From Clostridia bacterium (GTDB taxonomy: Bacteria; Bacillota; Clostridia; Christensenellales; Aristaeellaceae): a DNA stretch of 6,627 nt. The notes under the pieces were generated by a model that worked only from the letters and a program-made list of their open reading frames with translations, was not told where the DNA came from and ran no database searches. This document shows positions 1-5,154 of this stretch, piece by piece. Positions within the stretch are counted from its first letter, which is position 1; each line of letters starts with the position of its first letter. Location: contig JAFZRB010000092.1 of NCBI GenBank assembly GCA_017620115.1, positions 1 through 6,627 on the forward strand, read 5' to 3'. The position numbers and the translations under genes are program-made.

Positions 1-120
1 CTCGTCACGGAGACATCTTGCCGCCATGAGGTAGTAGCACATCACGCCCTCAACTATCGCTCCGAGCCACAGGCTGATACTGTAGCACACAATGAGATGG
101 CTCCCGCCGATCTCTGCTGA
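1..120 (-). pseudogene. Hydrophobic reading frame, fragment of an unidentified membrane protein
   Basis: On the reverse strand, codons 120-118 down to 3-1 read without a stop for 40 residues and give a strongly hydrophobic stretch (LIVCYSISLWLGAIVEGVM) followed by CYYLMAARCLRDE. This looks like a transmembrane helix with a charged cytoplasmic end. The frame leaves the window on the left. To the right it runs into the solute-binding protein gene and meets a stop at 172-174. No family is recognised. The same bases are also open in forward frame 1 (no stop until 118-120), but that translation is not protein-like. The likely reading is that unrelated DNA is joined to the solute-binding protein gene somewhere between about 90 and 135. 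Confidence 0.35.
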
Positions 121-715
121 AGGTTGCAAGTTCCAGTGCAGCACCGGCATCGGCGCCGCCTCTGAAGAAGGCTACCTGACCATCGCCATCCCCGAGGACA
201 AGCTGGAGATCGCCGCCAAGTGGTTCGACTACCTCATGTGCGACCAGTGCATGTACGAGACCTTCTACGGCCCCGAAGGCAAGATCTGGTCCTGGAATGC
301 CGATGGCAAGTGCGAAATCGGCCCCGCGGGCGACCAGGGCGTCATGGAGTACTCTCTGGGCGTCAACGGCGCCTACTACCTGCCCGCCTTCTACTACAAC
401 GAGACCTTCGTGCAGCCCGACTACCGCGTGGAGCGCATCGAGTACATGGCGTACTATAAGGAGAACGGCTACCTGGAGAAGAACCCCTCCAACATCCTGT
501 CCAACGCTGTGTCTCTGACGCCTGATCTGGCCGCTGAGAAGACCCAGATCTTCGCCAACCTGGAGACCATTTACGACCAGGCCGTGGCCGACATGATCAT
601 GCATGGCGTGACCGACGCTGCTTGGGACAACATGATCAACTCTCTGAAGGCCGCCGGCGCGGATCGCTATGTCGAAATCTATCAGAACGCTTACGACGAG
701 TATCTCGCGAAATAA
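92..715 (+). CDS. Extracellular solute-binding protein of a sugar ABC importer, 5'-truncated
   Basis: This is the C-terminal part of a family-1-type solute-binding lipoprotein that captures oligosaccharides outside the cell for an LplB/LplC-type permease. About 200 residues remain of a family usually 500-560 long, so the lipoprotein signal and the N-terminal lobe are missing. Typical features are the segment STGIGAASEEGYL, then PEDKLEIAAKWFDYLMCDQ (end-of-domain helix with an aromatic-rich sugar-site face), the motif YGPEGKIWSW, and a C-terminal helical tail with WDNMINSL and YQNAYDEYLAK. The frame is closed upstream by TAG at 83-85. The ATG at 92 is only the first available start, has no convincing ribosome binding site, and the first residues (MRWLPP) may not belong to the family. 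The gene ends in TAA and is followed by an intrinsic terminator. It is probably a non-functional remnant, or a contig-join artefact. The family call is firm. The substrate is unknown. Confidence 0.8.
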   Translation: MRWLPPISAEGCKFQCSTGIGAASEEGYLTIAIPEDKLEIAAKWFDYLMCDQCMYETFYGPEGKIWSWNADGKCEIGPAGDQGVMEYSLGVNGAYYLPAFYYNETFVQPDYRVERIEYMAYYKENGYLEKNPSNILSNAVSLTPDLAAEKTQIFANLETIYDQAVADMIMHGVTDAAWDNMINSLKAAGADRYVEIYQNAYDEYLAK

Positions 716-763
716 TCATCGAAAACAGAGGCCTCGCGCCTCATGATCCGATCAAGTTTCTCG

Positions 764-800
764 GCCTGGCATCGGCGGAAAGCCGTTGCCAGGCGTTTTT
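764..800 (+). terminator. Intrinsic terminator after the solute-binding protein gene
   Basis: GCCTGGCA (764-771) pairs with TGCCAGGC (787-794). The stem continues inward, after one T-T mismatch, with CGGC (773-776) pairing GCCG (782-785) around a GGAAA loop. A run of five T (796-800) follows directly. This is the classic Rho-independent layout. It lies 49 bases after the stop codon, just before the IS200 left end. Confidence 0.88.
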
Positions 801-810
801 GTGTTCTGAA

Positions 811-833
811 AACCTCACGCTAGGCGTGGGGTT
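811..833 (+). repeat. IS200 left-end hairpin
   Basis: AACCTCACGC (811-820) pairs with GCGTGGGGTT (824-833) around a TAG loop. All pairs are Watson-Crick except one T-G wobble. In this family such subterminal single-strand hairpins are the structures recognised by the Y1 transposase TnpA. That role is known for the family and inferred here. Confidence 0.75.
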
Positions 834-855
834 CGGTGGAGCTTAAGCGGTGAGA

Positions 856-885
856 GTGACAGAAAAACTCCTTTTGCTTTATAAT
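856..885 (+). promoter_or_regulatory. Internal IS200 promoter for tnpA
   Basis: GTGACA (856-861) and a perfect TATAAT (880-885) are 18 bases apart, a good sigma-A-type promoter. The expected start of transcription, near 892, lies after the left arm (868-880) of the stem that covers the tnpA ribosome binding site. A transcript made from this promoter would therefore lack that arm and keep the site open. Confidence 0.6.
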
Positions 886-930
886 AGCGGTGCGGTCTGG
901 CAACTGCACGACGAGAAAGCAAAAGGAGGT
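868..930 (+). promoter_or_regulatory. RBS-sequestering stem in the tnpA leader
   Basis: CTCCTTTTGCTTT (868-880) is perfectly complementary to AAAGCAAAAGGAG (916-928), a 13-bp stem enclosing 35 bases. The right arm holds the tnpA Shine-Dalgarno AGGAGG (924-929). Transcripts entering from outside would fold this stem and block translation. This is the known IS200 strategy against activation by neighbouring transcription, and here it is inferred from the sequence. Confidence 0.75.
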
Positions 931-939
931 CAAACGCAC

Positions 940-1032
940 ATGGCGAGTGACGTAAGAAGTATAGCACATACGAAGTGGAATTGCAAATACCATATAGTAT
1001 TTGCACCGAAGTATCGTAGACCGTCGGGATGA
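940..1032 (+). pseudogene. tnpA: Truncated IS200 transposase TnpA (N-terminus only)
   Basis: The start is the ATG at 940, placed 10 bases after AGGAGG (924-929). The predicted product begins MASDVRSIAHTKWNCKYH and continues IVFAPKYRR, the strongly conserved N-terminus of IS200/IS605 Y1 transposases (single-strand DNA transposition as a dimer). After KYRR the frame enters foreign DNA, reads PSG and stops at TGA 1030-1032. Family members are about 130-155 residues long. The HUH metal-binding motif and catalytic tyrosine are absent, so no transposase activity is possible. An upstream in-frame GTG at 850 would add 30 residues, but lies before the ribosome binding site and is not used. Confidence 0.85.
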
Positions 1033-1302
1033 TGTACAGCCAGATGGACTTGTTCAGCCCAGCGTTCTCAGCACAAGGAAATAGGGAATCATACCGCCGC
1101 CGAAAATCGTGTTAAAGTACCAGAAAAAGTTGAAGAACTGCCGCCCCGGCAGCGTCCGCACCGACATGGCATAGGCGACGAGCGAGGTGAAAAACAGGCC
1201 GGTGATCAGACACATGCCCGTCGTGAACACCGATATGCGCAGCGCGTTGAAGATGTCCTTGTCCTGAAACGGCAGCGCGTAGTTTTCCAGCGTGAATCCA
1301 AT
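1021..1302 (-). pseudogene. Carbohydrate ABC transporter permease (LplC/YtcP type), internal fragment with frameshift
   Basis: Read on the reverse strand from 1302, the protein is IGFTLENYALPFQD, then a membrane segment (ISVFTTGMCLITGLFFTSLV), AYAMSVRTLPGRQFF and a second membrane segment with FNTIFGGGMIPYFLVLRTLG. These are the periplasmic loop, TM2, the (A)YAxSR-like loop and TM3 of the second permease of LplB/LplC-type sugar importers. At 1056-1059 one base is missing: the written frame stops (TGA, 1056-1054), but skipping one position restores LNKSIWLYIIPT, the expected continuation (normally LGLLxSxWxYIIP). The fragment is cut at about 1021 by the IS200 remnant and at about 1302 by the join to another permease. 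TM1 and the whole C-terminal half with the EAA loop are lost, so it is not functional. Confidence 0.8.
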
Positions 1303-1387
1303 GCCGCCTGATGGTGATCCACAATTGCTTTCTGCGACGCTGCCTGCGTTCCCGATTGGTGAGCGCCGAATATGTTGCCTGTGCCAC
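1303..1387 (-). pseudogene. N-terminus of a sugar ABC permease (LplB type), truncated
   Basis: A GTG start at 1387, 10 bases after GAGAGGGG (1405-1398), opens a reading frame VAQATYSALTNRERRQRRRK followed by QLWITIRRHW. The arginine-rich cytoplasmic start followed by a W-x-x-I helix resembles the N-terminus of the first permease of LplB-type importers, just before its first membrane helix. At about 1297-1310 the sequence changes to the LplC-type fragment, but in another frame. Translation from this GTG would run out of frame to a stop near 1112. The family assignment rests on a short basic segment plus context and is moderate. Confidence 0.5.
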
Positions 1388-1397
1388 AATACCACGT

Positions 1398-1405
1398 CCC
1401 CTCTC
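1398..1405 (-). promoter_or_regulatory. Ribosome binding site of the truncated LplB-type gene
   Basis: GAGAGGGG on the reverse strand ends 10 bases before GTG at 1387. It favours this GTG over the ATG codons at 1413 and 1441, which have no such site. Confidence 0.45.
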
Positions 1406-1739
1406 GTCAACACCTGAATTCAAGACTGTTTCACAAGACATCTTAAAACTGTTCCAAACCGGTACACGACCCGCGGATGCGGCATCTCATTTCCGACGTC
1501 ATCGACGTGGCTGCCATTTATTGCATATTATTTGTACAAAATGGTCATTGCTGCAAATGTTTCGATGTTATAAATATTTAATGTTTGGGACTAAAACTAG
1601 GTTCCAGATAAAAGAATACTCTCACTTTATCCAACAAAGTTATGATGGCGCGAAACAAACGCCCCTGTCAATATCTTTCGTTTGCTATATATAACTTGTT
1701 TTACGGCGTGGTTTTAAACAATATTATTGCAATTATCCC
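1406..1739. other. AT-rich divergent intergenic region
   Basis: About 330 bases separate the remnant permease start on the - strand from the regulator promoter on the + strand. From about 1515 the base composition is clearly more AT-rich than the coding DNA. No convincing gene is seen on either strand. A possible - strand promoter is TTGACA (1671-1666) with CATCAT 18 bases further on (1647-1642, four of six matches), which could have driven the importer operon. A short inverted repeat ACGTC-ATC-GACGT (1496-1508) lies in the presumed leader and could be an operator, but it is only 5 bp per arm. No tRNA, riboswitch or CRISPR structure is recognised. Confidence 0.5.
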
Positions 1740-1768
1740 TTTACAGACAGAGCCTGATCTGATACAAT
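1740..1768 (+). promoter_or_regulatory. Sigma-A promoter of the ArsR-like regulator
   Basis: TTTACA (1740-1745) and TACAAT (1763-1768) are separated by exactly 17 bases, one mismatch each from consensus. The predicted start of transcription is near 1775, giving a leader of only about 20 bases before the ATG at 1795. Confidence 0.75.
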
Positions 1769-1779
1769 AGATTTGCACG

Positions 1780-1787
1780 AAAGGGGG
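1780..1787 (+). promoter_or_regulatory. Ribosome binding site of the ArsR-like regulator
   Basis: AAAGGGGG sits 7 bases before ATG 1795 and fixes that start. Confidence 0.6.
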
Positions 1788-1794
1788 TTTACTC

Positions 1795-2745
1795 ATGGCA
1801 AATGAATATCCGGGCAGGCACGCATCGCTCTCTATCGAGAAACCTGAGGCGCTGGTGGAAATCGCCCGCGCGCTTTCTTCCCCCGTTCGGCTGGACATTC
1901 TTTATGCGCTGTGCGCCGATAACCTGAGCGTGGGCGAGCTGTCAAAAAAGCTGAATGTTCCCCTTTCCACCGTCGCGCTGTCCGTACGCGTGTTGGAGAG
2001 CGCGGGACTGATCCGCTGCGAGGAGCGCCCCGGTCAACATGGCACACAGAAGCTGTGCCTCAGCGCGGTGGACACCATCTCCATCAACATGATACCACCG
2101 GGACGGCGCTTCGAGGCGATGCCGCTGGTGCTCTCCATCCCCATTGGGGGTTATTCTGTCGCGGATGGCATCGAGCCCACCTGCGGCATGCTCTCCGAGA
2201 CGCACTCGCTGGGGCCGATGGATGTGCCCTCGGTGTTCTACAGCATTTTGCGCTTCGAAGCGCAGCTGCTCTGGTTCAAGCAGGGATTCCTCGAATACCG
2301 GGTCAACGCCATCGACGACCTTTCCGCCGACAACGTGGATTTCCTGGAACTGCGTTTCGAGGCGTGTTCGGAAGCGCCGCTTTACCGTTCTCCCTGGCCG
2401 AGCGACATCTCGGTCGAGGTCAACGGCCGGAGGCTGGGCACGTGGACCTGCCCGTGTGACTGTGGCGGCCGCGCCGGCCACCTGACGCCCGGCTGGTGGG
2501 ATCTGACCAACACGCAGTTCGGCTTTCTCACCAACTGGCGCGTGGATCACAGCGGCAGCTATCTGGACGGCATGCGCCTTAGTGACGTGTCTATCGTCGA
2601 CCTGTGTCTGGACAGCGCGCCTTACATCAGCATCCGCATCGGCGTCGACCCAGAGGCTGAGCATCCCAACGGCATCAACCTGTTCGGCAGCCGGTTCGGC
2701 GATTACCCCCAGGAAATCAGGCTGTGTGTAGGTTATAAGATGTGA
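1795..2745 (+). CDS. ArsR-like winged-helix transcriptional regulator with a large C-terminal domain
   Basis: The 316-residue protein is probably a DNA-binding regulator of sugar use. Residues 15-76 form an ArsR-type winged helix: ALSSPVRLDILYAL, then LSVGELSKKLNVPLSTVALS as the helix-turn-helix, VRVLESAGLI and a basic wing (RPGQHGTQKL). Residues 100-316 form a long, mainly beta domain with motifs shared by a known Bacillota group of such regulators: CGMLSETHSLGP, LTPGWWDLTNTQFGFL, GSYLDGMRLSDVSI, ISIRIGVDPEAEHPNGINLF and GDYPQEIRL. No membrane segment or signal peptide is seen, so it acts in the cytoplasm. The C-terminal domain may bind a sugar ligand, which is inference. An unusual feature is the Cys cluster TCPCDCGG (Cys219, 221, 223). 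The gene has its own promoter and RBS, lies divergent from the importer remnant and 151 bases before the GH5 gene, and so probably controls one or both. Confidence 0.85.
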   Translation: MANEYPGRHASLSIEKPEALVEIARALSSPVRLDILYALCADNLSVGELSKKLNVPLSTVALSVRVLESAGLIRCEERPGQHGTQKLCLSAVDTISINMIPPGRRFEAMPLVLSIPIGGYSVADGIEPTCGMLSETHSLGPMDVPSVFYSILRFEAQLLWFKQGFLEYRVNAIDDLSADNVDFLELRFEACSEAPLYRSPWPSDISVEVNGRRLGTWTCPCDCGGRAGHLTPGWWDLTNTQFGFLTNWRVDHSGSYLDGMRLSDVSIVDLCLDSAPYISIRIGVDPEAEHPNGINLFGSRFGDYPQEIRLCVGYKM

Positions 2746-2880
2746 GCCGAATAAAAAAACACCCCGGCGGGCGTCACGTGGGGAGATATGAGGCAGCCGC
2801 GATACGGAGATGAAAAACAAACGGCACGGGAAATAATGGAGGAAATCAGATTTCCATCGACATTCGCAGACTGTCATTCC

Positions 2881-2887
2881 GAAGGAG
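2881..2887 (+). promoter_or_regulatory. Ribosome binding site of the GH5 gene
   Basis: GAAGGAG lies 9 bases before ATG 2897 and selects that start. An upstream ATG at 2788 opens a different frame and is not supported. The 151-base gap after the regulator shows no clear terminator or sigma-A promoter, so co-transcription with the regulator is likely. Confidence 0.65.
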
Positions 2888-2896
2888 AAAAAGCAT

Positions 2897-4111
2897 ATGA
2901 GTTATGTCAGGGAAAAACTGAATCGGAACCGCGTAAACGGCTTGCTGCGCGTCGATGGACGGCGCATGGTAAACGGCGCGGGCGAAGAGGTGTTGCTCGC
3001 GGGCTGGGGACTTGGCAACTGGCTGCTGTGCGAGGGCTACATGTGGCTGGCGCACGACCTGCCGGGCTTTGACCGGCCGCGCCGCATCGAGGCAGTGATT
3101 GCGGAGCTGGCCGGCGAGGATTACGCCGCGTCCTTCTGGCCGCGCTTCCGCGCCAATTACATCGCGGAGAAGGATTTTGAGATGATGGCGCAGATGGGCT
3201 ATAACTCCGTGCGCATTCCCATCAACGCCCGGCTGTTTGTCGAGGAGGCGCCTGGCGTCCGCTTCCGCAGAGAGGGCTTTGAATGCCTCGACCGCGCGTT
3301 GGACTGGTGTGAAAAGCACAGGCTCTACGCCTTCATCGACCTGCACGGCGCGCCTGGCGGGCAGACCGGCGCGAACATCGACGACTCAGTCGACGACGTG
3401 TGCCATCTTCTGACCGATGACGAGCAGTTTGAAAAGGGCGTCGAGCTGTGGAAGGAAATCGCGCAGCGGTATAAAAATCGCTGGATCGTGGGCGGCTACG
3501 ACCTCTTAAACGAGCCCGTGCGGCCGGTGCGCTTCGAGGGCGACAAAAGCCTTGAACACTGCGTGCCGCGCCTTGTCGAGTTTTACGAAGAATGTATCGC
3601 GCGCATCCGGGCGACGGGCGACAACCACATCGTGACGCTGGAAGGACATCACTGGGCCACGGAAACCGCCATATTCACCCATTCCTACGACCCCCAGATG
3701 GTCGTCCATTTCCACCGCTACTGGTGTCCGCCCGACATGACGGCCTTCGAGCCATGGCTTGTGCTGTCGGAAAGGCTGAACGCGCCGCTGTGGCTGGGCG
3801 AGACCGGCGAGAATACCATCGAATGGTTCAACAAAATGATTCCCCTGGCGCTGAGCCTCGACATCGGCGTGAATATGTGGCCGTGGAAGAAGATGAACTG
3901 CATAAACTCTCCCTGCTCGGTGACGCCTCCGGAGGATTGGCAGACGCTGCTCGACGGCGCACGCGGCGTCGAGCATCCGCGGCGGGAAAAGGCGCAGGCG
4001 CTGCTTGAAGCGTATCTCGAAAACATGCGCGCCGAAAACTGCCGCCTCAACGAGGATGTGGCGGCCTGCGCGTTTCCCGATGAATACACGCATGCCTTCG
4101 TTCGTTCATAG
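2897..4111 (+). CDS. Glycoside hydrolase family 5 protein (cytoplasmic)
   Basis: The 404-residue enzyme is a retaining beta-glycosidase of clan GH-A. The first strand carries LAGWGLGNWLLCEGYMW (residues 34-50), recalling the GxNLGxWL start of GH5 exo-glucanases. Then follow MGYNSVRIPIN (Arg106), AFIDLHGAPGGQTG (His150), the acid/base Glu206 in GGYDLLNEP, VVHFHRYW (His273, Tyr275), the nucleophile Glu302 in WLGETGEN, and the substrate-stacking tryptophans in VNMWPWKKMN. All catalytic elements are present and the length is complete. There is no signal peptide or carbohydrate-binding module, so it acts inside the cell on imported oligosaccharides. The exact substrate and subfamily are not readable. 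A beta-glucan- or beta-mannan-derived oligosaccharide is possible. It lies downstream of the ArsR-like regulator in the same direction and is convergent with the M55 gene 66 bases away. Confidence 0.9.
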   Translation: MSYVREKLNRNRVNGLLRVDGRRMVNGAGEEVLLAGWGLGNWLLCEGYMWLAHDLPGFDRPRRIEAVIAELAGEDYAASFWPRFRANYIAEKDFEMMAQMGYNSVRIPINARLFVEEAPGVRFRREGFECLDRALDWCEKHRLYAFIDLHGAPGGQTGANIDDSVDDVCHLLTDDEQFEKGVELWKEIAQRYKNRWIVGGYDLLNEPVRPVRFEGDKSLEHCVPRLVEFYEECIARIRATGDNHIVTLEGHHWATETAIFTHSYDPQMVVHFHRYWCPPDMTAFEPWLVLSERLNAPLWLGETGENTIEWFNKMIPLALSLDIGVNMWPWKKMNCINSPCSVTPPEDWQTLLDGARGVEHPRREKAQALLEAYLENMRAENCRLNEDVAACAFPDEYTHAFVRS

Positions 4112-4177
4112 TTCTTGACAAATCGCCTGCCGTCTGGCTTTCTGTGAATGGTTTCGTGCTATCGAAGACCTGTGTGA

Positions 4178-4957
4178 TCAGCAAAGGTTCAGATCGCGGT
4201 AAGTCACGACTTTTTCAATGGTTTTTACGACTGTCCTGCCGTCTGTACGGCGCCAGCCGGGCAGCGTCCCCACCATGTTGTCGCAATACCAGGTATGATG
4301 GAAATGAAACCGGATTTCTGCGGGACAGTCTATTGTCCACAGGCCGATTTGCGAAGCCCTTTCGACGCCGTCACAAGCGGCTTCTCGAATCCGTTTTTCC
4401 GCTTCCCGCGCATCGACGCATACCGCTTTGTTCCGCCCGCGCGCCTCCTTGACGATGGCGCAGGCAATCCCCGGTACCAGCGCGGCGGCTTCCCCGCAGG
4501 CCGCGCGATCTCCGCTGACCATGACAAACGGAACGCCATAAGCTCCGCAGTATGCCGCTCCCTGAGCGAATTCACCGCAAGCCACGCCGTTGATGCAGTA
4601 ATCATGGACAGTTGCCGAACTCTGGGTATGATCGAGAAACGCGTTCAAAGTTCCCGCTTTGGCGTGAAGTCCTGTCTCAAGATATGCAATGCAGTCGTCG
4701 AAGATTCCGGGATCATTAAAATCAATGATCTGAAATGCCCGGGGATCGATGTTGGCGGGATAAATATTCTTTCCTCCGCCGTGACCGTCAACGTACCATA
4801 CTGCGTCCACTCCGGCGTCAAAACATCCTGCGATGGCCGCGTTGAGGTCCGCCTCGAGTCGCCGACAGGCATAATCATAACCGTCACCGGTCATCATATC
4901 TGCCGTATCGACAAGACTGATTCCTTCAAGGTCAGTCATAATAATCGCTTTCTTCAT
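4178..4957 (-). CDS. M55 family D-aminopeptidase (DppA-like)
   Basis: The 259-residue metallopeptidase resembles Bacillus DppA (about 274 residues), which removes N-terminal D-amino acids from short peptides as a zinc enzyme forming a ring. Counting from the Met at 4957, the expected metal ligands are all visible: Asp9 and Glu11 in MTDLEGIS, His59 in VDGHGGGKN, His98 in GLHAKAGT and Glu129 in GVACGEF. The presumed catalytic His110 is in FLDHTQSS. The segment GVPFVMVSGDRAACGEA is also characteristic. The start is chosen because MKKAIIMTDLEGIS matches the family N-terminus and has GAGGA (4967-4963) five bases upstream. The frame stays open upstream into a peptide deformylase tail, so a longer fused product from ATG 5119 is possible. 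There is no signal peptide. It is the last gene of a - strand unit after the fucosidase. A role in D-amino-acid peptide or murein peptide recycling is inferred. Confidence 0.88.
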   Translation of the reverse strand: MKKAIIMTDLEGISLVDTADMMTGDGYDYACRRLEADLNAAIAGCFDAGVDAVWYVDGHGGGKNIYPANIDPRAFQIIDFNDPGIFDDCIAYLETGLHAKAGTLNAFLDHTQSSATVHDYCINGVACGEFAQGAAYCGAYGVPFVMVSGDRAACGEAAALVPGIACAIVKEARGRNKAVCVDAREAEKRIREAACDGVERASQIGLWTIDCPAEIRFHFHHTWYCDNMVGTLPGWRRTDGRTVVKTIEKVVTYRDLNLC

Positions 4958-4962
4958 CCGGA

Positions 4963-4967
4963 TCCTC
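4963..4967 (-). promoter_or_regulatory. Ribosome binding site of the M55 gene
   Basis: GAGGA on the reverse strand ends five bases before ATG 4957, with a second purine run AGGAAAGG just upstream. It supports separate initiation of the M55 protein rather than obligatory fusion to the deformylase tail. Confidence 0.5.
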
Positions 4968-5014
4968 AGTCCTTTCCTGATCGCGCAATCACCATCGTCG
5001 TCATGAAGTGCCTC

Positions 5015-5140
5015 CAATATCCCGTTGCAATGGTCGATTTCATGTTGAATGATCTGGGCGGTGAAGCCCTCAAATGAACCGGTATGCCAACGGAATATCT
5101 GATCCTGGTACCGATCCATCTCGTATACGCATCGCGCTCG
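5015..5140 (-). pseudogene. def: Peptide deformylase C-terminal remnant
   Basis: On the reverse strand the residues RYQDQIFRWHTGSFEGF, TAQIIQHEIDHCNGIL match the C-terminal end of peptide deformylase, which removes the formyl group from nascent proteins. The third family motif HEIDH is intact (two zinc-binding His and the catalytic Glu), as is the NGIL ending. The first two motifs (GxGxAAxQ and EGCLS) are missing: only about 40 of some 150 residues remain. The frame is closed upstream by a stop at 5143-5141, just after the fucosidase gene. Downstream it has no stop after NGIL but continues for 19 more residues (EALHDDDGDCAIRKG...) straight into the M55 protein. It cannot be an active deformylase. 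Confidence 0.75.
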
Positions 5141-5154
5141 TCAGCCTTCATTTT

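Larger units (their letters stand above)
811..1020 (+). mobile_element. IS200/IS605-family element, left-end fragment
   Basis: The fragment starts with an imperfect palindrome typical of an IS200 left end, followed by a promoter, an RBS-hiding stem and the first 27 codons of the Y1 transposase gene. Homology stops after the codons for KYRR at about 1020. From 1021 the bases make sense as a permease read on the other strand. The rest of tnpA and the whole right end are missing, so the copy cannot move by itself. It could still offer a left-end substrate to a TnpA supplied in trans, but lacks the partner end. The outer boundary is placed at the hairpin. The true cleavage site may lie a few bases to the left. 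Confidence 0.85.

Noticed and set aside
50..604. A 184-codon - strand frame over the solute-binding protein
   Set aside because: The composition is Val/Gly/His-rich and without motifs. It is a shadow of the forward gene.
728..742. Hairpin GAGGC-CTCGC-GCCTC just after the solute-binding gene
   Set aside because: It has only a 5-bp stem and no following T run. The stronger terminator at 764-800 explains the region.
850..942. GTG 850 as start of the transposase
   Set aside because: It lies upstream of the promoter's predicted start site and of AGGAGG. The family N-terminus begins at ATG 940.
1496..1508. Inverted repeat ACGTC-ATC-GACGT as an operator
   Set aside because: With 5 bp per arm and no second copy near either promoter, it is too weak to call as a feature.
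1942..2877. A 311-codon open frame on the - strand over the regulator
   Set aside because: It is antisense to the regulator, whose promoter, RBS and motifs are clear. The product has low-complexity composition typical of GC-rich shadow frames.
2746..2896. A terminator or promoter between the regulator and the GH5 gene
   Set aside because: The A run (2753-2759) precedes rather than follows a stem, the CCCC/GGGG pairing is weak, and no -35/-10 pair with proper spacing was found.
2788..3072. A 94-codon + strand frame starting before the GH5 gene
   Set aside because: It overlaps the GH5 gene in another frame, and its translation shows no domain. The GH5 start has a better RBS.
4295..5077. A 260-codon + strand frame over the M55 gene
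   Set aside because: It is antisense to a gene with all M55 metal ligands conserved, and has no RBS or recognisable domain.
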